From Terrabacter sp. Root181 (GTDB taxonomy: Bacteria; Actinomycetota; Actinomycetes; Actinomycetales; Dermatophilaceae): a stretch of 64,000 nt of DNA. The stretch covers positions 310,001 through 374,000 of the forward strand of contig NZ_LMHU01000005.1 in NCBI RefSeq assembly GCF_001428505.1, written 5' to 3'. This document shows, one piece after another, positions 8,732-18,106 of this stretch. Each line of letters opens with the position of its first letter. Position 1 is the first letter of the stretch. A program made the translations under genes and the position numbers. A model generated the notes under the pieces. The model ran no database searches. It saw nothing but the letters and a program-made list of their open reading frames with translations, and was not told the DNA's origin.

Positions 8732-9736
8732 ATGCGCATCGGACTGGCCGGAGTCGGCCGCATCGGGGCGTTCCACGCCGAGACCCTCCGCGACCTGTCA
8801 GACGTCGACGAGGTCGTCGTCGCCGACCTGGATGCCGACGCCGCTCGTGCCGTCGCCGACAAGCTCGACGTCGGCTTCGCCCCGTCGCCGGCCGAGCTGC
8901 TCGCCCAGGGCGTCGACGGCTTCGTCATCGCCACCGCGACGCCGGGCCATGCGCCCCTCATCCGCCTCGGCCTCGAGGCCGGCGTGCCGACCTTCTGCGA
9001 GAAGCCCGTGGCCGCCACGCTCGACGAGACGCTGGACCTCGCCCGGCTCGTCCGGACGACGAGCACGCCGGTCCACGTCGGCTTCCAGCGACGCTTCGAC
9101 CGCGGCTACCAGCGGGCGCAGCAGGCCGTGGCCGGCGGCGAGCTCGGTTTCCTCCACAGCATCCGGGCGCAGACGCACGACCAGGCGCCGCCCCATGCCG
9201 CCTACATCCCGACGAGCGGCGGCCTCTTCCGCGACTGCTCGATCCACGACTTCGACATCATCCGCTTCGTCACCGGCCGCGAGGTCGCGTCCGTCTACGC
9301 GACCGGCGCCAACAAGGGTGCCGCGTTCTTCTCCGAGGCCGGCGACGTCGACACGGCCGCCGCCGTCCTGACGCTCGACGACGGCACGCTCGTCAACCTC
9401 TCCGCGACGCGCTACAACGGCGCGGGCCACGATGTGCGCATGGAGGTCCTCGGCAGCGACGGCACGATCGGTGTCGGCTACGACGACTCGCTCGCCGTCA
9501 CCTCGGCCGAGCCCGGCGCCACCTACCCGTCCGGGCCGCGCCACTGGTCGTTCATGGAGCGCTTCCTGCCCGCCTACCGCGCCGAGCTGACGGCCTTCGC
9601 CGCCGTCGCCCGCGGGTCGCTCGCCTCGCCGTGCACCGTCGACGACGCCCTCCAGGCCTTCCGGGTCGCCGACGCCTGCGAGCTCTCCCGCCGCGAGGGC
9701 CGCGTCGTCACGCTCGACGAGATCCCGAGCCTGTGA
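8732..9736 (+). CDS. iolG: Inositol 2-dehydrogenase family protein (Gfo/Idh/MocA), first iol gene
   Basis: The protein has 334 residues. The N-terminal Rossmann motif is GLAGVGRIG and the family signature is FCEKPVA; SIHDFDIIRFVTG contains the Asp and His region conserved in inositol dehydrogenases. It would oxidise myo-inositol or an epimer with NAD to the 2-ketone. ATG 8732 is preferred over GTG 8726 because AAGGGAG (8718-8724) lies 7 nt before it. A second IolG-like gene closes the operon (18107), so the two probably differ in cyclitol substrate. It is followed closely by iolC. Confidence 0.85.
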   Translation: MRIGLAGVGRIGAFHAETLRDLSDVDEVVVADLDADAARAVADKLDVGFAPSPAELLAQGVDGFVIATATPGHAPLIRLGLEAGVPTFCEKPVAATLDETLDLARLVRTTSTPVHVGFQRRFDRGYQRAQQAVAGGELGFLHSIRAQTHDQAPPHAAYIPTSGGLFRDCSIHDFDIIRFVTGREVASVYATGANKGAAFFSEAGDVDTAAAVLTLDDGTLVNLSATRYNGAGHDVRMEVLGSDGTIGVGYDDSLAVTSAEPGATYPSGPRHWSFMERFLPAYRAELTAFAAVARGSLASPCTVDDALQAFRVADACELSRREGRVVTLDEIPSL

Positions 9737-9750
9737 AGGACGTGGACGCG

Positions 9751-10764
9751 ATGGGCACCACGACCCCCGCAGCCGGCGACACGGCATACGACGTCGTCGC
9801 GATCGGGCGCACCGGCGTCGACATCTACCCGCTCCAGCACGGGGTCGGGCTCGAGAAGGTGCGGACGTTCGAGAAGTTCCTCGGCGGCAGCGCGACCAAC
9901 GTCGCCGTCGCGGCCTCCCGCCACGGGCACCGGACCGCGCTCGTGACGCGGACGGGTCAGGACGCGTTCGGCCGCTACATCCACGAGGCGCTGCGCGACT
10001 TCGGCGTCGACGACGCCTTCGTCTCCGCCGTCCCCGGTCCGCCGACGCCGGTCACCTTCTGCGAGGTCTTCCCGCCCGACGACTTCCCGCTCTACTTCTA
10101 CCGCTACCCGATCGCGCCCGACCTCTTGATCGAGGCCGACGAGCTGCCGCTCGGCGCGATCCGCGACGCGGGCGTCTACTGGGCCACCGTCACCGGGCTG
10201 TCCCAGGAGCCGAGCCGGGCCGCCCACTTCCGGGCCTGGCAGGCACGCGGCCGCCGCGCCCACACCGTGCTCGACCTCGACTACCGCCCCATGTTCTGGG
10301 CCGAGCCGGCCGAGGCGAGCGAGCAGGTCGGCCGCGCCCTGGCCCACGTGACCGTGGCCGTCGGCAACCGCGAGGAGTGCGAGGTCGCCGTCGGCGAGAC
10401 CGACCCCCAGCGGGCGGCCGACGCGCTGCTCGAGCGCGGCGTCGAGCTCGCCGTCGTCAAGCAGGGCCCGAAGGGCGTGCTCGCCGCGACCCGCGACGAG
10501 CGCGTCGAGGTGCCGCCCTACCCCGTCGACGTCGTCAACGGCCTCGGGGCGGGCGACGCCTTCGGCGGCGCGCTCTGCCACGGCCTGCTCGAGGGCTGGG
10601 ACCTGCGGCGCGTCCTCGAGTTCGCCAACGTCGCCGGTGCGATCGTCGCGAGCAAGCTCGAGTGCTCCACCGCGATGCCGACCTCCGCCGAGGTCGAGGA
10701 GCGCCTGTCCTCCTTCGACCGGCCCGCCGCACCGTTCGCCACCGTCGCCGAGGAGGCACGATGA
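9751..10764 (+). CDS. iolC: 5-dehydro-2-deoxygluconokinase
   Basis: This 337-residue PfkB-family kinase has the N-terminal GGSATNVAVAASR substrate motif at about 45-57 and NGLGAGDAFGG at 263-273, with Asp269 as catalytic base. It phosphorylates 2-deoxy-5-keto-gluconate with ATP in the inositol pathway. In-frame GTGs at 9733 and 9742 are possible alternatives; ATG 9751 is chosen because GAAGGA (9735-9740) lies 10 nt upstream. Its stop overlaps the next start (ATGA). Cytoplasmic. Confidence 0.93.
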   Translation: MGTTTPAAGDTAYDVVAIGRTGVDIYPLQHGVGLEKVRTFEKFLGGSATNVAVAASRHGHRTALVTRTGQDAFGRYIHEALRDFGVDDAFVSAVPGPPTPVTFCEVFPPDDFPLYFYRYPIAPDLLIEADELPLGAIRDAGVYWATVTGLSQEPSRAAHFRAWQARGRRAHTVLDLDYRPMFWAEPAEASEQVGRALAHVTVAVGNREECEVAVGETDPQRAADALLERGVELAVVKQGPKGVLAATRDERVEVPPYPVDVVNGLGAGDAFGGALCHGLLEGWDLRRVLEFANVAGAIVASKLECSTAMPTSAEVEERLSSFDRPAAPFATVAEEAR

Positions 10765-11723
10765 CCACCACCCAGCACGAGCCCGCCGCGCCCACCGCGT
10801 CCACCGCGTCCACCGCGTCCACCGCGTCCACCGCGTCCGTTCGCGTCGCCGACCTGACCGAGATCCGGGTGCGCGAGCCCGGGCGCATCGCCGCCGCGTG
10901 GGCCGCGCGCCGCCGCCGCCCGCTCGTCCGCGAGGACGGCCGGATGCTCCTCGTCGCCGCCGACCACCCGGCACGCGGCGCCCTCGGCGTCCGCGGCGCC
11001 GGTGCCGCGATGGCGAGCCGCAGCGACCTGCTCGAGCGCCTCGTCACCGCCCTCCAGCGACCCGGCGTCGACGGCGTGCTCGGCACGCCGGACGTCCTCG
11101 ACGACCTGCTCCTGCTCGGCGCCCTCGACGACAAGGTCGCGATCGGCTCGATGAACCGCGGCGGCCTCCAGGGCGCCAGCTTCGAGCTCGACGACCGCTT
11201 CACCGCCTACACGGCGGACGAGATCGCGGCGCGCGGCATCGACGGCGGCAAGATGCTGACGCGCATCTGCCTCGACGACCCCGGCACCGTCGCGACGCTC
11301 GAGGCGAGCGCCGACGCCGTCACCGCGCTCGCCGAGCACCGCGTCATGGCGATGGTCGAGCCGTTCCTCTCGACCCGTGAGGGGGGCCGGGTCGTCAACC
11401 AGCTCGACCCCGACTCGACGATCAAGTCGATCCACATCGCCGCGGGCCTCGGTGCCTCGAGCGCCTACACGTGGCTCAAGCTGCCCGTCGTCGACGAGCT
11501 CGACCGCGTCATGGACGCGACGACCCTGCCGACGCTGCTGCTCGGCGGCGACCCCCAGGGCGACCCGCAGGACACGTATGCGTCATGGGGCCACGCGCTC
11601 GACCTGCCCGCCGTGCGCGGTCTCGTCGTCGGACGCGCCCTGCTCTTCCCGCCCGACGGCGACGTCGCGGCCGCCGTCGACATCGCCGCGGGACTCGTCC
11701 ACGGGAGCGGGGTCTCGGCGTGA
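10761..11723 (+). CDS. Cgl0159-type (beta/alpha)8 protein, candidate DKGP aldolase
   Basis: This 320-residue protein is of the type found in corynebacterial iol clusters next to iolC (Cgl0159/cg0198). It has class-I-aldolase-like strands (LLVAADHPARGALG, VAIGSMNRGGL, MAMVEPF, SAYTWLKLPVV); the Lys in WLKLP is a Schiff-base candidate. With no other IolJ-like aldolase visible here, it is the best candidate to split 2-deoxy-5-keto-gluconate 6-phosphate into dihydroxyacetone phosphate and malonate semialdehyde. It overlaps iolC by 4 nt. Residues 12-26 are an odd (TAS)5 tract encoded by a 9-bp tandem repeat. The function is inferred from context and fold. Confidence 0.8.
   Translation: MTTTQHEPAAPTASTASTASTASTASVRVADLTEIRVREPGRIAAAWAARRRRPLVREDGRMLLVAADHPARGALGVRGAGAAMASRSDLLERLVTALQRPGVDGVLGTPDVLDDLLLLGALDDKVAIGSMNRGGLQGASFELDDRFTAYTADEIAARGIDGGKMLTRICLDDPGTVATLEASADAVTALAEHRVMAMVEPFLSTREGGRVVNQLDPDSTIKSIHIAAGLGASSAYTWLKLPVVDELDRVMDATTLPTLLLGGDPQGDPQDTYASWGHALDLPAVRGLVVGRALLFPPDGDVAAAVDIAAGLVHGSGVSA
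10794..10838 (+). repeat. Five 9-bp tandem repeats (ACCGCGTCC) inside a coding sequence
   Basis: ACCGCGTCC is repeated five times exactly and encodes Thr-Ala-Ser five times in the N-terminal tail of the Cgl0159-type protein. The unit is a multiple of three, so copy-number slippage would lengthen or shorten the tail without breaking the frame. Confidence 0.95.
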
Positions 11724-12640
11724 GCGACAACGAGCGCTGGGTGCGCCCCCTCGGGAGCGCCCGCACGACGGAGTGGTCGGTCGCGATCGACGACGCCGTC
11801 GACGGGTGGTCACACACCCGGCTGTATGCCGCCGACCTCGTCCCGGGCCAGAGCCGCACCGTCGCGGCGGACGAGTGGGAGCACGTCGTCGTGCCGCTGG
11901 CCGGCTCGGTCACCGTGACGGCGGTCGACGCCGACGGCGGGACGCACGAGGCGCACCTGGCGGGACGGGAGTCCGTCTTCGCGGGCCCGACCGACGTGGC
12001 CTACGCCTCGCGCGACTGCGAGCTCACGGTGACCGCCGAGGGCGGCCCGGCCCGCGTCGCGGTGTGCGGCGCCCGCGCGGCGGAGCAGCACGCGCCGCCG
12101 TTCCGCCACGTGGACGTCGCGGCCGTGCCGGTCGAGCTGCGCGGCGCCGGCGTCGCGTCGCGGGAGGTCCGCAACTTCGGGATCCCCGGCGTGCTCGACG
12201 CCGACTCGATCATCGCGTGCGAGGTCGTCACGCCGGGCGGCAACTGGAGCTCCTACCCGCCGCACAAGCACGATCAGGAGCGCCCGGGCGTCGAGACCGA
12301 GCTCGAGGAGATCTACTACTTCGAGGTCGCTCCCTCCGCCGGCGCGCCCGAGGCCGCGGGCGCGAGCCCCGTCGGCTACCAGCGGGTCTACGGCACCGAC
12401 GACCGTCCCATCGACGTGCTCGCCGAGGTCGGCTCGGGTGATGTCGTCCTCGTGCCGCACGGCTGGCACGGCCCCGCGATGGCCGCGCCCGGCTACGACC
12501 TCTACTACCTCAACGTCATGGCCGGCCCCGGCGCCGAGCGGGCCTGGCTCATCTGCGACGACCCCGCACACGGCTGGGTCCGCGACACGTGGTCCGACCA
12601 GCCGGTCGACCCCCGACTCCCGCTTGGAGGCCCTCGATGA
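11720..12640 (+). CDS. iolB: 5-deoxy-glucuronate isomerase
   Basis: This 306-residue bicupin starts at GTG 11720, overlapping the previous stop (GTGA). The metal-site region HKHD (His182, His184) is followed by the ETELEEIYYF segment and later VPHGWHGP, matching the conserved His/Glu ligands of IolB. It isomerises 5-deoxy-glucuronate to 2-deoxy-5-keto-gluconate, the substrate of IolC. The length is typical of the actinobacterial family. Its stop overlaps the iolD start. Confidence 0.94.
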   Translation: MSDNERWVRPLGSARTTEWSVAIDDAVDGWSHTRLYAADLVPGQSRTVAADEWEHVVVPLAGSVTVTAVDADGGTHEAHLAGRESVFAGPTDVAYASRDCELTVTAEGGPARVAVCGARAAEQHAPPFRHVDVAAVPVELRGAGVASREVRNFGIPGVLDADSIIACEVVTPGGNWSSYPPHKHDQERPGVETELEEIYYFEVAPSAGAPEAAGASPVGYQRVYGTDDRPIDVLAEVGSGDVVLVPHGWHGPAMAAPGYDLYYLNVMAGPGAERAWLICDDPAHGWVRDTWSDQPVDPRLPLGGPR

Positions 12641-14613
12641 CGAGCGACACCCAGACCGTGGTGGGCGGCACCACCGTGCGCCTCACCGTGGCCCAGGCCG
12701 TGGTGCGCTTCCTCGCCAACCAGTGGAGCGAGCGCGACGGCGAGCGGCAGAAGCTCTTCGCCGGCTGCTTCGGCATCTTCGGCCACGGCAACGTCGCCGG
12801 CATGGGGCAGGCGCTGCTGCAGAACGAGCTCGCGGACGGCGAGGAGCACCTTCCCTACGTGCTGGCCCGCAACGAGCAGGCGATGGTCCACACGTCCGTC
12901 GCCTACGCGCGCCAGAAGGACCGCCTCCAGACATGGGTCTGCACGGCGTCCGTCGGGCCCGGATCGACGAACATGCTGACCGGTGCCGCGCTGGCGACGA
13001 TCAACCGGATCCCCGTGCTGCTGCTGCCGTCCGGCACCTTCGCGACGCGCGTGTCCTCCCCGGTGCTCCAGGAGCTCGAGCTGCCGTATGCCGCCGACGT
13101 GACGGTCAACGACGCCTTCCGCCCGCTGTCGAAGTTCTTCGACCGGGTCAGCCGTCCCGAGCAGCTGCCGTCGGCCCTGCTCGGCGCGATGCGGGTGCTC
13201 ACCGACCCTGTCGAGACGGGCGCCGTGACGATCTCGCTGCCGCAGGACGTGCAGGCCGAGGCGCACGACTGGCCGGTCGAGCTCTTCGCGACGCGCGTGT
13301 GGCGAGTGGCCCGCCCGCTGCCCGAGGCCGTCGACGTCGCCGACGCAGCCGCGGTCATCCGCTCGGCGGAGCGGCCGCTCGTCGTCGCCGGTGGCGGCGT
13401 GCACTACAGCGGCGCCGAGTCCGCGTTGCAGGCGTTCTGCGAGGCCACGGGCATCCCGGTCGGGGAGTCGCAGGCCGGCAAGGGCTCGCTGCCGCACGGC
13501 CACCCGCAGGAGATGGGCGCCGTCGGCTCGACGGGGACGACCGCTGCCAACGCGCTTGCCGCCGAGGCAGACGTCGTCATCGGCATCGGCACCCGCTGGA
13601 GCGACTTCACCACCGCCTCGCGGACGGCCTTCCAGGACAAGGGAGTCCGCTTCGTCAACATCAACGTCGCGCGCTTCGACGCCGGCAAGCACTCGGGTCT
13701 GTCCGTCGTGGCCGATGCCCGGGAGGCCCTCGTCGCGCTGACGGAGGCACTGGACGGGTATGCCGTCGACGACGCGTACCGCTCGCGCCAGGCCGCGCTG
13801 TGGTCCGAGTGGGACGCCTCGGTCGAGTCGGCCTTCCACCCGGGCCCCGAGGTCACCGACCGGCTCGCCGACGGGCTGCTGACCCAGGGCCAGGTCCTCG
13901 GCGCCGTCAACGAGCTGACCGACCCCCGCGACGTCGTGCTCTGCGCGGCCGGCTCCATGCCGGGCGACATCCACAAGCTGTGGCGGGTGCGCGACCGCAA
14001 GGCCTACCACGTCGAGTACGGCTACTCCTGCATGGGCTACGAGGTGCCGGCATCGCTCGGCATCCGTCTGGCCGACGCGTCGCGTGACGTCTTCGCCATG
14101 GTCGGCGACGGTGGTTACCTCATGATGCCGACCGAGCTCGTCACGGCCGTGCAGGAGCGCATCAAGGTCATCGTCGTGCTCGTCCAGAACCACGGCTTCC
14201 ACTCGATCGGCTCGCTGTCGGAGTCGCTCGGCTCACAGCGCTTCGGCACGAGCTACCGCTTCCGCGGGGAGTCGTCGGGCCGGCTCGACGGCGACGTGCT
14301 GCCCGTCGACCTCGCCGCCAACGCACGATCGCTCGGCGCGCACGTCATCGAGGTGCACTCGCTGGGCGAGCTGCACCAGGCGATCAAGGAGGCCAAGGCC
14401 GCTCCCGCGGACGGCGGCCCGGTCGTCATCCACGTCGAGACCGACCCGCTCGTCCACGCACCCGACAGCGCGTCGTGGTGGGACGTGCCGGTCTCCGCGG
14501 TCAGCGACCTCGACTCGACGCAGCGGGCCCACGGCGAGTACGTCGACCACAAGGCCACCCAGCGTCCGCTCATCACCCCGACCCACCCCTCTGACCCGGA
14601 GTCCGCGTCATGA
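12637..14613 (+). CDS. iolD: 3D-(3,5/4)-trihydroxycyclohexane-1,2-dione hydrolase
   Basis: This 658-residue thiamine-diphosphate enzyme of the acetolactate-synthase fold opens the inositol ring by hydrolysing trihydroxycyclohexanedione to 5-deoxy-glucuronate. The N-terminal pyrimidine domain contains the Glu of LARNEQAMVH, and the pyrophosphate domain has MVGDGGYLMMP at about 488-498. GGAGG lies 6-7 nt before ATG 12637, which overlaps the iolB stop. The longer open frame back to 12589 is rejected on that basis. The stop overlaps iolH by 4 nt. Confidence 0.95.
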   Translation: MTSDTQTVVGGTTVRLTVAQAVVRFLANQWSERDGERQKLFAGCFGIFGHGNVAGMGQALLQNELADGEEHLPYVLARNEQAMVHTSVAYARQKDRLQTWVCTASVGPGSTNMLTGAALATINRIPVLLLPSGTFATRVSSPVLQELELPYAADVTVNDAFRPLSKFFDRVSRPEQLPSALLGAMRVLTDPVETGAVTISLPQDVQAEAHDWPVELFATRVWRVARPLPEAVDVADAAAVIRSAERPLVVAGGGVHYSGAESALQAFCEATGIPVGESQAGKGSLPHGHPQEMGAVGSTGTTAANALAAEADVVIGIGTRWSDFTTASRTAFQDKGVRFVNINVARFDAGKHSGLSVVADAREALVALTEALDGYAVDDAYRSRQAALWSEWDASVESAFHPGPEVTDRLADGLLTQGQVLGAVNELTDPRDVVLCAAGSMPGDIHKLWRVRDRKAYHVEYGYSCMGYEVPASLGIRLADASRDVFAMVGDGGYLMMPTELVTAVQERIKVIVVLVQNHGFHSIGSLSESLGSQRFGTSYRFRGESSGRLDGDVLPVDLAANARSLGAHVIEVHSLGELHQAIKEAKAAPADGGPVVIHVETDPLVHAPDSASWWDVPVSAVSDLDSTQRAHGEYVDHKATQRPLITPTHPSDPESAS

Positions 14614-15491
14614 AGCTCGCCCTCGACCCCTACATGTTCCGTGAGACGCCGCTGCTCGAGCTGCCCTCTCTCGTGGCCGACCTCGGCTACGAGTGGATCG
14701 AGCTCTCGCCGCGCGACGACTTCATCCCGTTCTTCAACCATCCCCGCGTCGACGACGCCGGGGTCGCTGCCTTCCGCACGGCGCTGGCCTCGGCCGGGGT
14801 CGGCGTCTCGTCGCTCCTGCCGCTCTTCAGGTGGAGCGGACCCGACGAGGAGGATCGGCAGGCGGCGGTGCGCTACTGGAAGCGGTCGATCCAGATCGCG
14901 AGCGACCTCGGCGTCGACACGATGAACTCCGAGCTCAACGGCAACCCCCGCGAGGCGGCCGTCTGCGAGCGGATGTTCTGGCAGTCGATGGAGGAGCTGC
15001 TGCCCGTCTTCGAGCAGGAGGGGATCCGGCTCGTGCTCGAGCCGCACCCCGACGACTGGGAGGAGGACGGCAAGCGCGCCCTCGACGTCATCCGCGGCAT
15101 CAACAGCCCGAACGTGTCGTTCCTCTACTGCGCGCCGCACACCTTCCACCAGGGCAACGACTGCGACGGGATCATGGACAAGGCGGGTGACCTGCTGACG
15201 ATGGTCCACGTCGCCGACGCCTACGACCACACCGCGTCGTCGGGGCTGCGCTACATCGTCAACCCGCCCGGCTCGCAGGTCACGGTGCACCAGCACCTCG
15301 ACATCGGTCAGGGCGAGGTCGACTTCGGCCAGTTCTTCAGCGGGCTCGAACGCATCGGCTTCGACGGCATCGTCACCTCGTGCGTCTTCGCCTGGGAGGA
15401 CCGCGCCCGCGAGTCGAGCACCTACATGCGCGACACCATCCGCTCCTACCTCGACAAGTGGTCGACGCCGCCCACGCTCATCTCGCCCTGA
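14610..15491 (+). CDS. iolH: IolH-like sugar phosphate isomerase/epimerase (AP endonuclease 2 fold)
   Basis: This 293-residue TIM barrel has likely metal ligands in LVLEPHPDDW, HVADAYDH and the histidine-rich VTVHQHLDIGQG. It resembles IolH of corynebacterial iol clusters, whose exact reaction is unsettled; a cyclitol isomerase or dehydratase step is likely. It overlaps iolD by ATGA, so it is translationally coupled. It is followed by a 10-bp tandem repeat and a 118-nt gap before mmsA. Confidence 0.85.
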   Translation: MKLALDPYMFRETPLLELPSLVADLGYEWIELSPRDDFIPFFNHPRVDDAGVAAFRTALASAGVGVSSLLPLFRWSGPDEEDRQAAVRYWKRSIQIASDLGVDTMNSELNGNPREAAVCERMFWQSMEELLPVFEQEGIRLVLEPHPDDWEEDGKRALDVIRGINSPNVSFLYCAPHTFHQGNDCDGIMDKAGDLLTMVHVADAYDHTASSGLRYIVNPPGSQVTVHQHLDIGQGEVDFGQFFSGLERIGFDGIVTSCVFAWEDRARESSTYMRDTIRSYLDKWSTPPTLISP

Positions 15492-15540
15492 GCCCAGCGG
15501 ATCCCTGCGGATCCCTGCGGATCCCAGCGGATCCCAGCCG
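15491..15540 (+). repeat. Five imperfect 10-bp tandem repeats between iolH and mmsA
   Basis: Units of the form ATCCC[AT]GCGG follow one another five times, starting at the iolH stop codon; the first and last copies each diverge slightly. No hairpin is formed. They could be slippage products or protein sites; the spacing of about one helical turn would put any bound proteins on one face. Confidence 0.85.
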
Positions 15541-15608
15541 TTCCCACTCGAGCCGACCACACGCATACACCCCCTCAGCCTCTTGCTCCGAACCCGAAGG
15601 ACACCGCC

Positions 15609-17108
15609 ATGAGCACGCCCACCCGCATCACCCACCTCGTCGACGGCCAGTCGTGGACCGGCACCGCCGAGCGCACCTCGCCCGTCTTCAACCCCGCGAC
15701 GGGAGAGCAGTCGGGCGTGCTCGACCTGGCCTCTGCCTCACTCGTCGACGAGGTCGTCAAGTCCGCCGCGTCCGCCTGGGAGGAGTGGGCCGACGCCTCG
15801 CTCGCCAAGCGATCGGGCGTGCTCTTCGCCTTCCGCGAGCTGCTCAACGAGCGCAAGGAGGACGTCGCGGCGCTCATCACGGCCGAGCACGGCAAGGTGC
15901 TCTCCGACGCCCTCGGCGAGGTGACGCGCGGCCTCGAGGTCGCCGAGTTCGCCTGCGGCATCCCGCACCTGCTGCGCGGTGGCTTCTCGGAGAACGCCTC
16001 GACGAACGTCGACGTCTACTCGATCCGCCAGCCGTTCGGGGTCGTCGCGGTCATCTCGCCGTTCAACTTCCCGGCGATGGTGCCGATGTGGTTCATCCCC
16101 ATCGCCATCGCGTGCGGCAACGCCGTCATCCTCAAGCCGTCCGAGAAGGACCCGTCGGCCGCGATCGCGGTCGCGGCGCTCTGGAAGGAGGCCGGGCTGC
16201 CCGACGGCGTCATGCAGGTCGTCAACGGGGACAAGGAGGCCGTCGACGCGCTGCTGACCCACCCCGACGTCAAGTCGGTGTCGTTCGTCGGCTCGACGCC
16301 GATCGCCAAGTACGTCTACGAGACGGGCACCGCGCACGGCAAGCGCGTCCAGGCCCTCGGCGGCGCCAAGAACCACATGCTCGTGCTGCCGGACGCAGAC
16401 CTCGACCTCGCCGCGGACGCCGCGGTCAACGCCGGCTTCGGCTCGGCGGGGGAGCGGTGCATGGCGATCTCGGCGCTCGTCGCGGTCGAACCCATCGCGG
16501 ACGAGCTGATCTCGAAGATCAAGGACCGCATGGGCAAGCTCGTCACGGGTGACGGCACGCGCGGCTGCGACATGGGTCCGCTCGTCACGTCGCAGCACCG
16601 CGACAAGGTGACGTCCTACCTCGACGCCGGGGTGTCGGAGGGCGCGACGCTCGTCGTCGACGGACGGCAGGACTCCTACGACTCCGACGGCGAGGGCTAC
16701 TTCCTCGCGCCGACCCTCTTCGACCACGTCAAGCCCGGCATGTCGCTCTACGACGACGAGATCTTCGGCCCCGTGCTGTCGGTCGTGCGCGTCGGGTCCT
16801 ACGACGAGGGCCTGAAGCTCATCAACAGCAACCCCTACGGCAACGGGACGGCCATCTTCACCAACGACGGCGGGGCGGCCCGCAAGTTCCAGCGCAACGT
16901 CGAGGTCGGCATGGTCGGCGTCAACGTGCCGATCCCGGTGCCGGTGTCGTACTACTCCTTCGGCGGGTGGAAGAACTCGCTCTTCGGCGACACCCACGCC
17001 CACGGCATGGAGGGCGTCCACTTCTTCACCCGCGGCAAGGTCGTCACCTCGCGCTGGCTCGACCCGAGCCACGGCGGCCTCAACCTGGGCTTCCCCCAGA
17101 ACGACTGA
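15609..17108 (+). CDS. mmsA: CoA-acylating methylmalonate/malonate-semialdehyde dehydrogenase
   Basis: This 499-residue aldehyde dehydrogenase superfamily protein is also called iolA in inositol loci. NAD-binding and active-site segments include FNFPAMVPMWFIPIA and GSAGERCMAISALV, with catalytic Cys284. The Arg and absent general-base Glu expected of the CoA-dependent MmsA branch are consistent with the context. It converts malonate semialdehyde to acetyl-CoA with CO2 release, the last pathway step. GAAGGACACC precedes the ATG. Confidence 0.94.
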   Translation: MSTPTRITHLVDGQSWTGTAERTSPVFNPATGEQSGVLDLASASLVDEVVKSAASAWEEWADASLAKRSGVLFAFRELLNERKEDVAALITAEHGKVLSDALGEVTRGLEVAEFACGIPHLLRGGFSENASTNVDVYSIRQPFGVVAVISPFNFPAMVPMWFIPIAIACGNAVILKPSEKDPSAAIAVAALWKEAGLPDGVMQVVNGDKEAVDALLTHPDVKSVSFVGSTPIAKYVYETGTAHGKRVQALGGAKNHMLVLPDADLDLAADAAVNAGFGSAGERCMAISALVAVEPIADELISKIKDRMGKLVTGDGTRGCDMGPLVTSQHRDKVTSYLDAGVSEGATLVVDGRQDSYDSDGEGYFLAPTLFDHVKPGMSLYDDEIFGPVLSVVRVGSYDEGLKLINSNPYGNGTAIFTNDGGAARKFQRNVEVGMVGVNVPIPVPVSYYSFGGWKNSLFGDTHAHGMEGVHFFTRGKVVTSRWLDPSHGGLNLGFPQND

Positions 17109-17140
17109 CCCGCAACACTTTTCGAGAGGAACGACTGACC

Positions 17141-18073
17141 ATGGCCGAGTCCAAGGCCCGCAACACCGACGACCGCTACAGCAAGCTGACGATCGGTGTC
17201 TGTCCTGACCAGTGGGGCGTCTGGTTCCCCGAGGACGAGAAGCAGATCCACTGGGAGACCGCGCTCGACGAGATGGCCGAGGCCGGCTTCTCCGTGATGG
17301 AGACCGGGCCGTTCGGATACTTCCCCAAGGACCCGAAGCGGCTCCAGGAGGAGATGGACAAGCGCGGATTCACGGTCGTCGCCGGCACCGGCTGGGGCAT
17401 CCTGCACAAGCCCGAGGCCTGGGCCGACACGGAGAAGACCTTCCGCGAGATCGCCGAGACCCACGCTGCGGTCGGGGCGACGTACATCGTGCACCTGCCT
17501 CCGATGTTCCGCGACGAGAAGACGTGGGACTACACGGACGACCGCGTGCTGTCGACAGAGGCGTGGAACGCCTACATCTCCAACGCGGACAAGCTCGGTC
17601 GCATCATGAAGGAGGACTACGGGCTCCAGATGGTGCTGCACCCGCACGGCGACAGCCACATCGAGACCCCGGACGACATCGACCGCGTCTTCCAGGCGAC
17701 CGACCCCGACTACGTCGGCTTCTGCCTCGACACCGGTCACATCGTCTACGGCGGCGGAGACCCGATGGAGCTGTGCCGCACGTACCCCGAGCGCATCTCC
17801 TACGTCCACATCAAGGCGATGGACGAGGGTCTGGTCAAGCAGGCCCACGACGAGGACTGGCCCTTCGGGCTGGCCGTCGCCAAGGGCTGCTCGGTCGCGC
17901 CGCCCGCCGGGGCGCCGGACATGCCGGCCTTCGTCGAGGCCCTGGCCGACCTCGACAAGGAGCTCTATGTCGTGTGCGAGCAGGACATGTACCCGTGCGA
18001 CCCGTCCGTGCCGCTGCCCAACGCCATCCAGACCCGCGAGTACCTCGCCTCCATCGGCCTCGGCCTCCGCTGA
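17141..18073 (+). CDS. iolE: 2-keto-myo-inositol dehydratase
   Basis: This 310-residue TIM-barrel protein has IolE features: the N-terminal LTIGVCPDQWGVWFP, the metal-binding LHPHGDSHIET, the LDTGHIVYGGGDP loop and VCEQDMYPCDP near the end, together giving the expected Glu/Asp/His metal site. It removes water from scyllo-inosose to make trihydroxycyclohexanedione, the IolD substrate. GAGAGGA (17124-17130) lies 10 nt before ATG 17141. It is 32 nt after mmsA and 33 nt before iolG. Confidence 0.92.
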   Translation: MAESKARNTDDRYSKLTIGVCPDQWGVWFPEDEKQIHWETALDEMAEAGFSVMETGPFGYFPKDPKRLQEEMDKRGFTVVAGTGWGILHKPEAWADTEKTFREIAETHAAVGATYIVHLPPMFRDEKTWDYTDDRVLSTEAWNAYISNADKLGRIMKEDYGLQMVLHPHGDSHIETPDDIDRVFQATDPDYVGFCLDTGHIVYGGGDPMELCRTYPERISYVHIKAMDEGLVKQAHDEDWPFGLAVAKGCSVAPPAGAPDMPAFVEALADLDKELYVVCEQDMYPCDPSVPLPNAIQTREYLASIGLGLR

Positions 18074-18106
18074 GCCCCTGCACTCGTTGACGAAGGAGTC
18101 ACACCA

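Noticed and set aside
15491-15540. CRISPR-like array
   Set aside because: Units are 10 bp with no spacers; no repeat-spacer pattern occurs anywhere in the window.
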